A stretch of 64,000 nucleotides of DNA from Malus domestica. Lineage: Eukaryota > Streptophyta > Magnoliopsida > Rosales > Rosaceae. Below are positions 1 to 11,366 of the stretch, one piece after another (the stretch's first letter is position 1; each line of letters opens with the position of its first letter). The notes below the pieces were generated by a model. The model worked only from the letters and a program-made list of their open reading frames with translations. It was not told the origin of the DNA and searched no databases. Location: assembly GCF_042453785.1 (NCBI RefSeq), contig NC_091664.1, forward strand, positions 30,614,501 to 30,678,500. Reading direction: 5' to 3'. The position numbers were made by a program, and so were the translations under genes.

Positions 1-2759
1 CTCCTGACTTTGTAACTCTATTGTTTGCCTTCCTCTCAAAATCTGAAAGTTTCTCTAGTGCTTTATGCAACTTTTCATAGTCAAACACCGCTGCAAAACC
101 ACAGAAGGGCAAATGGTCACACCTGAGCAAGTAACCTTTACAAAAGTGCTACTGTAACAATTTTTCACGCCTTCAAACATAAAGTTGAACATTCATGAAT
201 AGCAAACAAGACTACAGTAATTGTTAATATACCTTTTTCAGTGGGAACGATGCTTTCTATGCATTGCTCATACTCTTCTGTGTACTGCCTGGAAAGAAGA
301 CCCCATGTATTCCTGAGATCAGCTGATGACATCCGAGCAATATGATTTTCGGGCTGATGTTGATCAGATTTTTGATCAGATTTTGGTGCTGTTACTATTG
401 CAATTTCAGCCAAAATGGCAGATGAATCGACGATCGTACAAGTCAAGTCAAAATCAGAAAATATCACGAGCCGATCTTCTGCAGGGTTATGCTCTTTGAT
501 CAGAGGAACTACAGTTGGCTGAACAAGGGGCTGAGCAGAGAAGAACTCTATTTCAAGTTTCATTGCTTGGTGATAAAGCTTTTCGATTATGTCAAGTTCC
601 TCGCCTGTCAAAGAGACACTTAGTTTATCGAGCAACTCTTCGGTTTGTACAGCTGATGCCTGAATTCAACGATAACGGTAATTGAACTGTTAGTAAAAGA
701 AGGCAATTTATGTAATGTATCACCCTTTCAGATCAGAATCAGGAGAGTAAATTCAGACTGACCATAAGAAAACAAGGTGATATGACGAACCTGAAAACTT
801 TCAGAAGAATAATTGTCAATCCACTTCAAGTACGGGTGACTGCCTTCATTGGGATCTAGAAGGGCCTTGAACTCTTTACCAAGAAAGGCATACAGTCTCA
901 TGCAAGGAGTCATAGCGCCAAGGGTGTAAGCAGCAACTTTGGTTCTTTCAAATGGAGTTGCAAGTTTACCAGGACCCTTGACTCCTTCAACTTTTCCAGA
1001 GGCTGTTGCCAATAAGAAATCTGTGTACTTCACGGCAGCAGAGTTGATAGGGGCCTCTTTAGCACCCTGTAAACCCCATCCCTGCATGGCTCTCTTTATT
1101 TTAGACAATGCAAAACGTAACTCAAAAGAATATGAAACATTAATTTTCTGCCAACATTTGCATTCAAAATACTCAATTGGATGATTGCAGATCACTTATA
1201 ATTTACATGTCTCCTCCCGTGTCATAGATAAAATAGCCCTTCATTGTACCTTCACAAATGAATCATGCATTTTCAGCTCCTGCCGAACTGCCTTCCTCAA
1301 CTCAGAAATCACAGGCTTTGCATCATCATCGTCTGCACAATCTTCTGCCAATTCATACCTAAATATTCATACATAAAAGAAGATCAAACAAATAAATCGC
1401 ACAAAAGAAGATCAAACAAATAAATCGCACAAAATAACATATACAAATCCAACTCCACCAGTTCTGAAGAAACCTAAAACAAAAAATTTCTTATCTTCTA
1501 TATTATTTTGGATTTCAGTGTAAACAAAAAACAAAATTTTTACCTAATTCGATGCATATAAATATTTCCAAAATACCTAACCCTCCATTTGGTTGCTGAC
1601 AAGACTGGAAAAAAAAAAGGAATGAAAATAAAAATTGAAATCAAATATGATTTTAGTTGCTCCTATCACTAAAGAACTATTGAATCGCCCAAATTAGTCA
1701 ATCAATTAAATTATGCTAAACAAAATTTCAGGATAATTCTCTCCATTATAGCCATTCAAAAGCTAAGATTTAAGTTTTGTTCTTTTGCTTCCTATGTTTC
1801 CTCAGCAACCAACGAGAGCAAGAAGTCAATAACAGATAAACAAAAAGAATACCATTCTTGATTTTTAGCTAAAATCTGTAAAATGAAACATAAGAACTCC
1901 ATCTCCTGGAAAACATATAATCGATACTGAGCTTTCATCAAACCATACATTTTTCCTCCTATTGATTAAAACTCTACACTCACAATCTAATTTCCTTTCT
2001 TTTCCCATATTTTCCCGTCACCATGAAGACCACAACAATGAAATTTTCTACCAAACCTTTACTATTTGTGTTAGGAGTAAAACCGTAAATTGCAATTTCA
2101 AGCAATTCATGAAATTTTCTGCCTAAAATTGCACTCTAACTTATAAAAACTCAATAAAACGAAGCAAATATTTCCAAATTAACAAAAAAGAAAATCAAAG
2201 AATTACAATGAATACTCCAAGCTAAACTTTCTTGGCACACTTACAATCCATCTTTATTTGCTTAAACACTCAAAGGGTCATTGAAATATTAAACAAACCC
2301 AGATTCAGATTCGGATTCAGATTCAATCGCAACATTTTCCCAGCAACCAAACAGTCCCCAAAACCCCAAATGAAAAATACATAACAAATTCGCACAGAAA
2401 CAATAAGTGAAATTAAAGAAAGCAATAACAACTCACGCGTGAGCGAAGGCCTTGAGAAAGTGAACATCTTGGGCAATATAATTGCGGAAAGTTTCAATCT
2501 TGAGATTCCCAGAAGCCAAACAGAGCGAGAAGGGAGTGTACATAGCGAAAATCGATTCTCGGTTGAACTTGATCCAGAAGCGGCGGGCGAGACCCACCTC
2601 GTTGTCGACGACGGCGGAAGCCATGGCTGACTTCGGCGGAGGTAAGGCCATTGAGTTGGCACAGTGGGATCGGAGCGAGTTCAATCGCAGACGGAGGGAG
2701 TTGAAGAGAGTTGGGGTTTTGATTGGGTTTGGAGGGAAGAGTCTGCGCATCAAAATCAA
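1..2759 (-). CDS. TH2: TH2/PALE1-like thiamin monophosphate phosphatase (TENA + HAD), 3' end off window
   Basis: Five exons, read right to left: 2759-2437, 1358-1250, 1081-791, 659-233 and 90-1, with GT/AG junctions and phases that keep one frame of about 413 codons to the window edge. The N-terminus is rich in R, S, L and N before RRFWIKFN, which looks like an organelle-targeting extension; a second ATG near residue 37 could give a cytosolic form. Exons 1-3 encode a TENA/THI-4 helical domain. Exon 4 holds HAD motif I, DFDLTCT, with the nucleophile and acid aspartates at about residues 310 and 312. In Arabidopsis this fusion (At5g32470) hydrolyses thiamin monophosphate to thiamin, the last step before thiamin diphosphate synthesis. 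The remaining HAD motifs lie outside the window. No break is visible in the part present. Family identity is confident; the start is chosen as the first in-frame ATG. Confidence 0.9.
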
Positions 2760-2765
2760 GAAAGC

Positions 2766-2768
<3 letters not shown>

Positions 2769-2800
<32 letters not shown>
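2769..2800. repeat. (AG)16 microsatellite
   Basis: Perfect AG dinucleotide run just upstream of the TH2 start codon. On the minus strand it is a CT-rich tract, typical of plant 5' leaders and core promoters. Confidence 0.95.
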
Positions 2801-2802
<2 letters not shown>

Positions 2803-2829
2803 CTGTGTCTGTGTCTCTGTGTGGGTTAG

Positions 2830-4356
2830 TGGGGGTGTGTGAAAAGAGAGGAAGTTTTAATCTGCTATAACCTGATGGAGGTTGTTTTTCACCTTCTGTT
2901 TTATTCAAGCACTTGATGTAAAGTTATACACACATCATTTTTATTTTTCATATATTTTTTTAAATTTTAGATTGTCGAATTGATTGAATTGAAGAATATT
3001 TAAAAAATATAAATAAATAAGAGGATATGCGATGTACAAATGAAGTTTAAAGCTAATTAACAAAAAATTTAACAAAAAAGTTAATTACAAAATACACTGA
3101 CAAAGTTTACAGTAACATTGAAATGGGGGTGCAATGTTTCAATTTTTTCACATTACTAATCCATGTATTAAAGGTTTAACATTTCAAGTCATTTTTTTTT
3201 GTGTTTAATTAAGGTCGGAGGACTAAAACAATTTGAACTGTTAACAATTTGATATTGTAAATATTAATATGAGAAAATTGAAAAACCGTGTGTTTTGTGA
3301 AAGTGACATCAAACTTCCAGAGTTTACTTTGTAATTAACTCTCTTTAATATTACGCCGGTTAAACTACTTAGTCAAGATAGTGTAATCTCAATATTACAG
3401 CCTAGCTCGATTAATCCTACTCTCTATAAAATTAAAACATAATACGATTTTGTAAAAAAAAATAATAAGAATAATATGATTTTGAAAGATTAAAGAGCCT
3501 AAGCTACATACGAAATCACAATTAATGCTAAAAAATAATACTTTCTATCATGGATAATAATGGATATTACAAAGATATATAGCATGAAGGAAAGGGATGA
3601 AAAGAAAGGGGTCAATTTTGTGTCATTTTCTAGTGAAAGTATTTGACACGTTGTTTGATTAGACTTGGGCATAGAAGGTGGACGACAAGGACCTTGTTTG
3701 TACAACTTCAACATTTTCGGATTTTGCCATCCATGTAGGTATATAATACCAACATCTCTTTCGATTTCATATGTGTTTTTGGTGAACATCTCTTTCAGTT
3801 ATTTTCGCTTCAAATATTCTTCCTTGATATCAACTTTCTAATTCAGTTTTCCCACATTTGTTTTTTTTTTTGGAAATTAAGAGAAATTTCCGTTTACATG
3901 CAATGTCTGGTACATTCGTACGTAATGTGCGATAACATCAAGGATATCAAATTAGAATAAGTAAGTTTTTTCATCAAAAGTGGGTACTACGTCAGGCACA
4001 CCTTTTAAATCTTATACATGCATATTTGCCCAATTAAATTCCAATTTTCTACGTTTTGAAGTTGTGTGTTTCCATACACTTCACTATATTTAGACTAATA
4101 TCATAACCTAACCGCTCAAGACATGACACATCTGTCAATGAACACCCGTAAATGAGCTCAACTCGATCCAATCCCCTTTCCCCTCCTATTCGAGTCCAAG
4201 TGAGTTTCTCATGTCGCGACTCTCACTCAAACTGAAATATCTGATAAACTATTATGACCATTTTGATATGTTAATTTCTAAATTCATCAACATAATGCCA
4301 ACCAATAAAAAATATCAAACGAAAAATCACAATACGACTATGAAATGCGTATAGAA
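2830..4356. other. Intergenic, no gene seen
   Basis: AT-rich spacer between TH2 and the cysteine-rich peptide cluster. Short ORFs here lack recognisable domains. The part near 3616-3655 is similar to 6531-6570, and 4285-4400 resembles 8125-8240 and 10125-10180, so flanking DNA was duplicated together with the peptide genes. Confidence 0.6.
3079..3341. mobile_element. Possible MITE
   Basis: The left end AGTTAATTACAAAATACAC and the right end (reverse complement AGTTAATTACAAAGTAAAC) form an imperfect terminal inverted repeat around about 260 bp of non-coding DNA. No clear target duplication was found, so the superfamily is open. Confidence 0.45.
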
Positions 4357-5917
4357 TTATTCATTGGATAATAAAAAGTGTAGAGAAGGGTGGCCAACAA
4401 CATTATTGTTAGGCAGGTGACACTCGAGGTTTAATTGGACACAAAAGAAAACGGCGTTGCTATGATCCTCATGCACTGGCAGGAGGGCTGGTTTTGCCAC
4501 CAACACATGTGCAATCAAACGAGAGCATACGTTGGGGCCAACCTCTTCTAATGCCATTACAGAGTTAGGAGCCTGGTTAGCATGAGGACGATGCCCTCCA
4601 ACGTAAACACATTTGCCATGATCGTAAAGTTTGAGACTGTCTGGATTACATTTGATTAGGAAGTCGCAATCAATGTCACGAGAGCATACGTTTGCGCTGG
4701 CCTCTTCTAATGCCATTGCCGAGTTAGGAGCCTTGTCTGCACGAGGATGATGCCCTCCAATGCAAACACGTTTGCCATGATCGCAAAGTTTGAGACCACC
4801 TGGGTTACATTTAATTAGGAAGTCGCAATCAATATCACGAGAGCATAAGTTGGCACCGGCCTCTTCTAATACCACTGCCGAGTTAGGAGCCTTGTTAGCA
4901 TGAGGATGTTGCCCTCCGATGCAAACACATTTGCCATGTTCGCAAAGCTTGAGACCGCCTAGATCACATTTAATTAGGAAGTCGTAATCAATATCATGAG
5001 TGCATACATTGGCGCCGGCCTCTTCTAATGCCATTGCCGAGTTAAGAGCCTAGTCAACATGAGGACGTTGCCCTCCAACGCAAACACAGTTGCCATTATC
5101 GCAAAGTTTGAGACCGCCTGGATAACATTTAAGGCTTTTTAACCAAAATGGTCCATGAGATTTGCATAACTCCTCTCTTTGGTCCCTGAGATTTGAAATC
5201 AATAAAAGTGGTCCTTGAGTTTGTCCACCATCAATCAATTTGATCATTTCATGAAAATTTTCCATTAAATAAGGCTAAAATAACAAAAATACCCTCAATT
5301 TTTGTCAAATCATTTGGCCCATTGTTTCTTAAATTGAGGGAATTTTTGTCATTTTGGTCATTATTTAATAAAACTTTTCATGGAATGACCAAAATGATTG
5401 ATGATGGATAAACTCAGGAATCACTTCTATTGATTTCAAATATCGGGGACCAAAGTGATGAGTTATGCAAATCCTAAGGACCATTTTAGCTAAAAAGCCT
5501 ACATTTAATTAGGAAGTCGCAATCAAACGAGAGCATACGTTGGTGCCGGCCTCTTCTAATGCCACTGCAGAGTTAGGAGCCTGGTTAGCATGAGGATAAT
5601 GCCCTCCAACGCAAACACATTTGCCATGATCGCAAAGTTTTAGATCGCCTGGATTACATTTAATTAGGAAGTCACAATCAATATCTCGAGAACATACGTT
5701 GGTGCTGGCCTCCTTGGCTTTTGCTGCTTCCACTTCTGCAGTTGATCCTAACAATACTAATACACCTAAGATAAAAATCGATAACGCAAATGTTAAATAG
5801 ATATAGATTAATAAGGAACTAATCTTGTGCATGTAATAACTTTAGTAAGTGAGAGAGAGACTTACAAATTGCAATACTGCAAGGGGAGGCAAAACCGATA
5901 ACGAGAGAGGCAGCCAG
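4357..5917 (-). pseudogene. Multi-domain cysteine-rich peptide gene, six repeat units, broken
   Basis: Exon 1 (5917-5866) matches the signal-peptide exon of its neighbour at 9302, but the ATG is CTG and an in-frame stop lies upstream. The intron has donor GTAAGT and acceptor TAG before 5765. Exon 2 completes the signal peptide (VLVLLGSTAEVEA), then repeats a unit of about 54 residues (162 bp): a six-cysteine domain C-x5-C-x5-C-x7-C-x4-C-x-C (for example CSRDIDCDFLIKC) plus the linker APNSAVALEEAG. Unit 1 is whole. Unit 2 has a 4-base deletion near 5526 and is split by a MITE; a stop follows near 5050. Units 3-5 stay open from 5034 but several cysteines are lost. Unit 6 has the same 4-base deletion and is fused to the tail. 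The domain recalls defensin-like or NCR-type peptides, but the family is not identified. Most likely a pseudogene unless translation starts at CTG. Confidence 0.7.
5133..5499. mobile_element. MULE-type foldback MITE inside a peptide domain
   Basis: 367 bp beginning GGCTTTTT and ending AAAAAGCC, with extended inverted similarity between its halves. Flanked by 9-bp copies AACATTTAA (5124-5132) and TACATTTAA (5500-5508), 8 of 9 identical. The undisturbed sequence is seen in sister repeats (for example near 4645), which fixes the insertion point. A second copy lies at 16320-16679. Confidence 0.85.
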
Positions 5918-5938
5918 TTTTACGTGATAAAGACTCTA

Positions 5939-5946
5939 TATTTATA
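5939..5946 (-). promoter_or_regulatory. Candidate TATA box of the broken peptide gene
   Basis: TATAAATA on the minus strand, about 20 bp upstream of the former start position (CTG at 5917). Confidence 0.35.
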
Positions 5947-5949
5947 CTG

Positions 5950-7030
5950 TGTGATATGACCCCATTTGCCCCATATTTGGACGTGAGATGGAATGTGGGC
6001 CTTTTACTTTGTTCCCTACTCGGATTACTTTCCTTCGAAATATATCTTTGTATTCCTTCTTCTTCTTTATTTTGCTTAGATATTATTATATTTCTTCTAT
6101 AAATTACAGAGTTAAAACTAATTTTGGCCAGATTTTATGACAATCAGTCTACCACTCGATTTTTTTCCCTTGAAAACGTAACATTGTATTTATTCTATAA
6201 ATTACAGATTATATATTGAGTTTGGCCATATTTTATGACAAAAGAGTGACTTAGTTACGTACCAAGCAAAAACTCATTTCCTTTGTTTAGAATTTCCCCA
6301 CAAGTCATGTTTGTGTGCTAGGTTTCTAACACTAAGTTTTCTACATTAATATCCTCAACTTCTTTTTTCCCTAAATTTGAGTATGTATGTGAGTTATTTC
6401 ATGTCTTAATTGTTTCAAATTTACAATCGTTCTACCTTCGAATTTTTTAGGTCACATTTTCAAACCGTATATATGGATATGACAAAGCCATACCATGAAC
6501 AAACTGGATGAAATCTGTAGGTAAGGGCTTATTTTGTGTCATTTCTTGTGAAAGTATTTGTTAGGTTGTTTTGTTGTAAGACATTAGGTAAATTAAAAAT
6601 AAACTAATTTTCAAATATTCAAAAAAAACAAAAAAAAACAAAAAACAAAAAGAGGTAGAAATTAGGCGATTTTTTTCTATAATATTGAAAAATGTAAAAT
6701 AAGTATAAAAAGTAAAAGTGGAGAAAAGGTAATGCTGAACTTAACCTAATATTTAATTTTTAAACACATATTTAAATGCTAAAAAGTAAAAGTGGAGAAA
6801 GAATAATAATAAACTTAACCTAATAGTCGTGTTGATTTTTTTAATTCAAGTTGAAATGCTTCTATAAAAATTCAACTGCTTAAGACATGACATATCAACT
6901 ATCATAGACTTTTATATAGAGTATTTTCTATTTAAACATATACAGCAAACTGTGTGAATTACACCAAATTAAACCACCCCGTGGCCATCCCCCCACCGCC
7001 ACAACGCCGACATCCACCAAATCACAAAAC
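5950..7030. other. Intergenic, duplicated flanking sequence
   Basis: No gene seen. The block at about 6700-6990 is clearly similar to 9595-9845 (shared aacttaacctaatag and related stretches). Each block lies upstream of a cysteine-rich gene copy, so promoter-side DNA was copied with the genes. Confidence 0.6.
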
Positions 7031-7034
7031 ACAA

Positions 7035-7625
7035 CTTGAATTAGGAAGTCACAATCAGTGTCAATATAACATACGTTGACGTTGACACTTTATGCCTTCT
7101 AAACGCAAATGCTGCCATGATCGCAAACTTTAAGGTAGCCTAGAATACATTGAATTAGGAAGTCACGATCGGTATCAAGGGAACCTATGTTGACGCTTTC
7201 ATAGGACGGTGCCTTCTAACGCAAAAGCATTTGCCATGATTGCAAAATTTGAGGTCACCTGGATTACATTCAAAATTTTCTACTACCGCTGCTTCCACTT
7301 TTGCAGTTGATTTTAAAAATAGAGAGATTATATTCACACATTCTAAATTATGTTACTCACATCTAAAAAGTGTTAGAGGTATGTAGAATATAAAAAAATA
7401 TTAAAAATATTAAAAGAAAGTGGAAGAAGTAATTTGATGTGTGTGAATATATTTAATCTCTCCTAAAAATATTGACGTGCCTGAAATAAATATCATGCAA
7501 ATATTAATTAACCAGATTAAAGATTAATAAGAAAATGATCTTGTACATGTAATTTTAGCAGTGGGACAGAGATTGACATATTGCTATGCTGCAAAGGGAA
7601 ACAAAGAAGCCAAGAAGGAGCCATA
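7035..7625 (-). pseudogene. Degenerate cysteine-rich peptide gene copy
   Basis: Between 7035 and 7310 the minus strand keeps about two eroded repeat units (traces of the segments DCDFLI, LKLCDHG and the signal-peptide end AEVEA) but no continuous frame. Near 7619-7560 an exon 1 relic reads MAPSWLLCFPLQHSN, related by DNA to the signal exon of the other copies. Deletions and stops leave no usable product. Confidence 0.65.
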
Positions 7626-7635
7626 GTCTTGCTGT

Positions 7636-7650
7636 ATATTCTGGCTTGTA

Positions 7651-7690
<40 letters not shown>

Positions 7691-7737
7691 TGGCTTGTAA
7701 TACATACATACATATATATATACACACACACACACTT
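7636..7737. repeat. Duplicated (TA)n/(CA)n microsatellite
   Basis: Two copies of TTCTGGCTTGTAATACATAC, each followed by a TA-rich run, the second ending in a CA run. A local tandem duplication around a dinucleotide repeat. Confidence 0.85.
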
Positions 7738-8264
7738 GGAGTAGAGAATTTTTGTTGTGAGCTCTTCATCCTAAACCCTTATATTTATAGTCGATATAAT
7801 ATGACTTTATTTTGTTTAGAAAAAATAAAACTAATATGAGATCTATATTGATTTTGCCACCTACCCAAATCACAAAACATAGCTTTACCTTTTTTTTTTC
7901 TTGTCAATTCCTTATTTATTTATCTTGTGTCCACTGTAATTAAGGTTAATTGGGGAGGCTGATCATTTCACTGGGGGACAATTAACTGCAGAGTCCAACT
8001 CCAAGTGAGTTTCAATCGCAGCTGCGACTCTCACCCAAACTGAAATATTCGATCAAATATTATGACCACATGTTTGATATGTGTTAATCTCCAAACCTAA
8101 TTATTAAGCTAATTTAATTTAATTTGATCAACATAATGCCAGCAAATAAAAAATATCAAACGATACAACTGTGAAAAGCGTATATATTTATTCATTGGAC
8201 AAGAAAAAGTGTAGCGAAGGGTGGCCAGCAACATTACATTGTTGTTAGGCAGCTAATACTTTAG

Positions 8265-8462
8265 TGTGGAAATTTTCAGGTCGACGGACCGATGGCCCAC
8301 TCTAACAACACCGATACTGTCCCCACTTAACCACCTGCACAATCCTCAGGTGTGGGGTTTTATCACAAAAGGCCTCGATGTTAGTTAGAGAGGGGTATTT
8401 CTATTTAAAGCACTTTCACTTGAGCCCTCTGGCCGATGTGGGACAACACTGGGGTTCCAACA
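8265..8462 (-). mobile_element. TRIM solo LTR
   Basis: 198 bp running TGTTGGAACC to TTTCCACA on the minus strand, homologous to the LTRs of the TRIM at 17748-18447. Flanked by the exact 5-bp duplication TTTAG (8260-8264 and 8463-8467). It sits in the 3' flank of the adjacent peptide pseudogene. No internal region or primer site is attached, so it is a solo LTR. Confidence 0.9.
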
Positions 8463-8499
8463 TTTAGTTTTCATTAGACAAAACTTAAGAAAACGGCGT

Positions 8500-9302
8500 T
8501 GCTATGATCTTCATGTACTGGTAGGAGGGCTGGTTTTGCCACCAAGGCAAATGCATTTGCCATGATCGCAAAGTTTGAGGTCGCATGGATTATGTTTAAT
8601 TAGGAAGTTGTAATCAATGTCACGAGAAAATACGTTGGCACCGGCCTCTTCTAATGCCACTGCTGAGTTAGGAGCCTAGTTAGCATGAGAATGATGCGCT
8701 CCAATGCAAACACATTTGCCATGATTGCAAAGTTTGAGACTGCCTGGATTACATTTAATTAGTAAGTCACAATCAATGTCACGAGAGCATACGTTGGTGC
8801 TGCCCTCTTCTAATGTCACTGCAAAGTTAGGAGTCTCATTAGCATGAGGACGGTGCCCTCCAATGCAAACACATTTGCCATGATCGCAAAGTTTGAGACC
8901 TCTTAAATTACATTTAATTAGGAAGTCGCAATATCAATGTCACGAGAGCAAACTTTGGCACCAGCCTCTTCTACTGTCACTGCTGAGTTAGGAACCTTGT
9001 CAACACGAGGACAGTGCCCTCCAACGCATATACATTCGCCATGATCGCAAAATTTGAGACCGCCTGAATTACATCTAATTAGGAAGTCACAATCAATGTT
9101 ACACAAGCATACGTTGGCGGCTCCAGTTAACAATACTGATACATGAAAAGAAAAAATCGATGACACAAATTTTAACTAATTAGAATATAGATTAATAAGG
9201 AACTAATCTTGTACATGTAATAATTTAGTAAGTGAGGGAGAGAGACTTACAAATTGCAATACTGCAAAGGGTGGCAAAACCGATTCCGAGAGAAGCAGCC
9301 AT
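8500..9302 (-). pseudogene. Four-domain cysteine-rich peptide gene, frameshifted
   Basis: Exon 1 (9302-9251) encodes MAASLGIGFATLCSIAI, then donor GTAAGT. At the ancestral acceptor the AG is replaced (TTTCATGTATCAG), but a CAG nine bases downstream would restore the same frame from 9135. Exon 2 gives LLTGAANVC and a complete first domain (C-x5-C-x5-C-x7-C-x4-C-x-C), the linker VPNSAVTVEEAG and the start of domain 2. A 2-base AT insertion near 8931 then shifts the frame to a stop at 8918. Units 3 and 4 remain recognisable (about 8830-8540), with one stop in the linker near 8680. A short one-domain secreted peptide could still be made if the shifted acceptor is used. The rest is non-coding. Confidence 0.65.
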
Positions 9303-9415
9303 AGTTCTATGCGAGAAGACTAGCAACTTTGGTTGTTGATGTGAGCCTGAGCTATACCGGCTGACTCCCTCTATATGTATATACTCTGTGATATGGCTCC
9401 ATTTGCCCTTTAAAA

Positions 9416-9569
9416 AAATGAAAACTAATGAAAATGGCTTGAAAACTTTGAGTTTTAACGATAAGGACAAAATAAAGGGTAGAGTGGATAGTACAAGAAT
9501 TGACTTTTTAATGTAAAAATATGGTTTTTCTGTAAAGTAAACAGTACCGAAAGCTTTTCGTTAAAGTTC
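9416..9569. repeat. Short interspersed repeat, copy 1
   Basis: About 150 bp ending TCGTTAAAGTTC, strongly similar to 14950-15102 in the same orientation. Non-coding; probably a MITE fragment. Confidence 0.6.
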
Positions 9570-9594
9570 AAAAAAAAAAAGGAAAAAAGAAGAA

Positions 9595-10549
9595 AAGATA
9601 ATGCTCAGCTTAACCTAATAGCCATGTTGACCTTTTAGACCCAAATTTAAATGCCAAAAAAAAAAAAAGAGTGGAGAAAAAGTAATAATAAACTTGACCT
9701 AATAGCTGTGTTTGATTTTTTGGATCTAAATGCACTATATGGTAATTCATCTGCTTATGACATGACATCTCCACTATCATAGAATTTTATTAAGAGTTAT
9801 TTTATTTAAACATAGCAAACCGTCTGTGAATTACTCCAAATTAATTAACCCACGCCGACGCAATCGAACTTGAAGCCTTTTTTCCCCTGTCAAATCCTGA
9901 TTTATTCATCTTTAATTGTTTTTTTATTTGCTACAATTTTATTTCTCGTATTTTTAATATTTTGATCAAATAAAATGTCAATAAAATCTATCAAAACCCA
10001 AAATCACAATACAACTATAAAATTCGTATACATTTTTTATTTAAAAATATTTTTAAAATAACTGAAAACGATATTAATTATCTTAAAAGTACTTCCACAC
10101 AACCTCTTATTTATTATATGCTAAAAAGCGCAGCAAAGAAAGGCCAACAATATTGCTGTTACACAGCTAACACTTTAAAATTCAGTGATCAAGGTCATTA
10201 CATTTATCTATATTAAAAGTAACGTTGACCAAGCTCACAACAAAAAAGGAAACAATAAAAATAAAATAAAATATGAAGTTTGTATTAACTATTTATTCAT
10301 TAGATAAGAAAAACGTACTGCAGCCAATCAAGGAAGCCTTTCTTAATTAATAATTTCAATAATTCTGGCCCACTCTTTTTTATTGTCAATGTTTGATCAA
10401 ACCAACTACAGAAAGGAAACCAAAAACCACAACTCAAATATGAAATTGGTATCTAATTTTATTCATTAGATAAGAAAAAAACCTAGCCGATCAAGGTCGG
10501 TTTTAGGGTGTCCAACTACATAATGCAACGTGCAGTAAGGGGACAAAAC
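9595..10549. other. Duplicated flanks of the peptide genes, no intact gene
   Basis: Holds the promoter-side duplicate (9595-9845) and at least two copies of the 3' flank typical of the cluster (near 10125-10180 and 10270-10330: 'gataagaaaaa' followed by 'ccaac'). Suggests deleted peptide genes between them. No coding unit survives. Confidence 0.5.
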
Positions 10550-10916
10550 TTAGTTAGGGCTAGAGACTGACGATTCCGATGCACGCTTAAGTTTCTTGGC
10601 CTTCCATTCGGTATCGGCAATCAGTGTGACGGGTCCTTCTACTGCCACTGCCGAGTTAGGAGCCTCGACAGAAAGAGGGGGGCCGGTTTGGCCTCCGATG
10701 CAAATGCATTCGCGAGTAATAGTATTGCAAAGTTTGAGGCCACCCGGTGGACATGTAATAACATATTCGCAATCTACGTCACGCAAACAAAGTTTGGAAT
10801 CGACGGTTTTGTCTTCAGCTTCACCTTCTGCCGACGCTCTTAATAATAGTGACACACCTGAAAAATAGATACATATACATTAAGAAATTTACAAACTAGC
10901 ATTGTACATGTAATTT

Positions 10917-10948
<32 letters not shown>

Positions 10949-10988
10949 TATCACAGATTGCAAAACACAGGGTGACAAAGGAACCCAT
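10550..10988 (-). CDS. Secreted single-domain cysteine-rich peptide, intact
   Basis: Exon 1 (10988-10955) MGSFVTLCFAI and exon 2 (10857-10550), joined by GTGATA...CAG, encode about 113 residues. Signal peptide: MGSFVTLCFAICVSLLLRASA, then an acidic spacer. One domain follows: C-x5-C-x5-C-x7-C-x6-C-x-C, with CLRDVDCEYVITC and GGLKLC. The tail keeps the family linker (EAPNSAVAVEG) and ends in a basic, serine-rich stretch. This is the only copy in the cluster with start, splice sites, six cysteines and stop all intact. The intron starts with a long CT run, as in its relatives. A role in defence or signalling, like other plant cysteine-rich peptides, is inference; the exact family is unrecognised. 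An in-frame ATG further upstream (11078) could lengthen the N-terminus, but the start chosen gives a clean signal peptide. Confidence 0.7.
10925..10948. repeat. (AG)n tract in intron 1
   Basis: GA/CT run directly behind the exon 1 donor on the minus strand. Equivalent tracts follow the donors at 5865, 9250 and 14381. Confidence 0.8.
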
Positions 10989-11366
10989 TCTGAAAGAAGC
11001 AGCAGTAGTCTTGCAATATAGATGATGAAGAATCCAAAATTTTATTTTTGTTGTGAGCTTCTCACCTAAGTCTCTCATTTTATACAGTGGAAGATGACTT
11101 AATTGATTGTTTTATGAGTGAAAACGCACGATATTCATTAATTAAGCATCAAAATAAACGTACAGATGATAGATCACAACGTCCTACGTGAACCTCTGAA
11201 ATCTTAATTAATTGATTGTTTTTATGTAATTAATTTTAAATATTTACTCCTCTAATTGTATGGATAAATTAATATTTCATTTTTCGGTTTTTAAAAAGTA
11301 GTTTAATTATTTGATTGTTCAGAAAGCCAGGTCTTTGTAAATTTACAAGCCAAAAATCACAACACC

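Noticed and set aside
2439-2870. Plus-strand open frames opposite TH2 exon 1
   Set aside because: Antisense shadows of a conserved exon and of the AG repeat.
3499-3789. 96-codon minus-strand frame upstream of the peptide cluster
   Set aside because: No signal peptide, no cysteine pattern and no similarity to cluster members.
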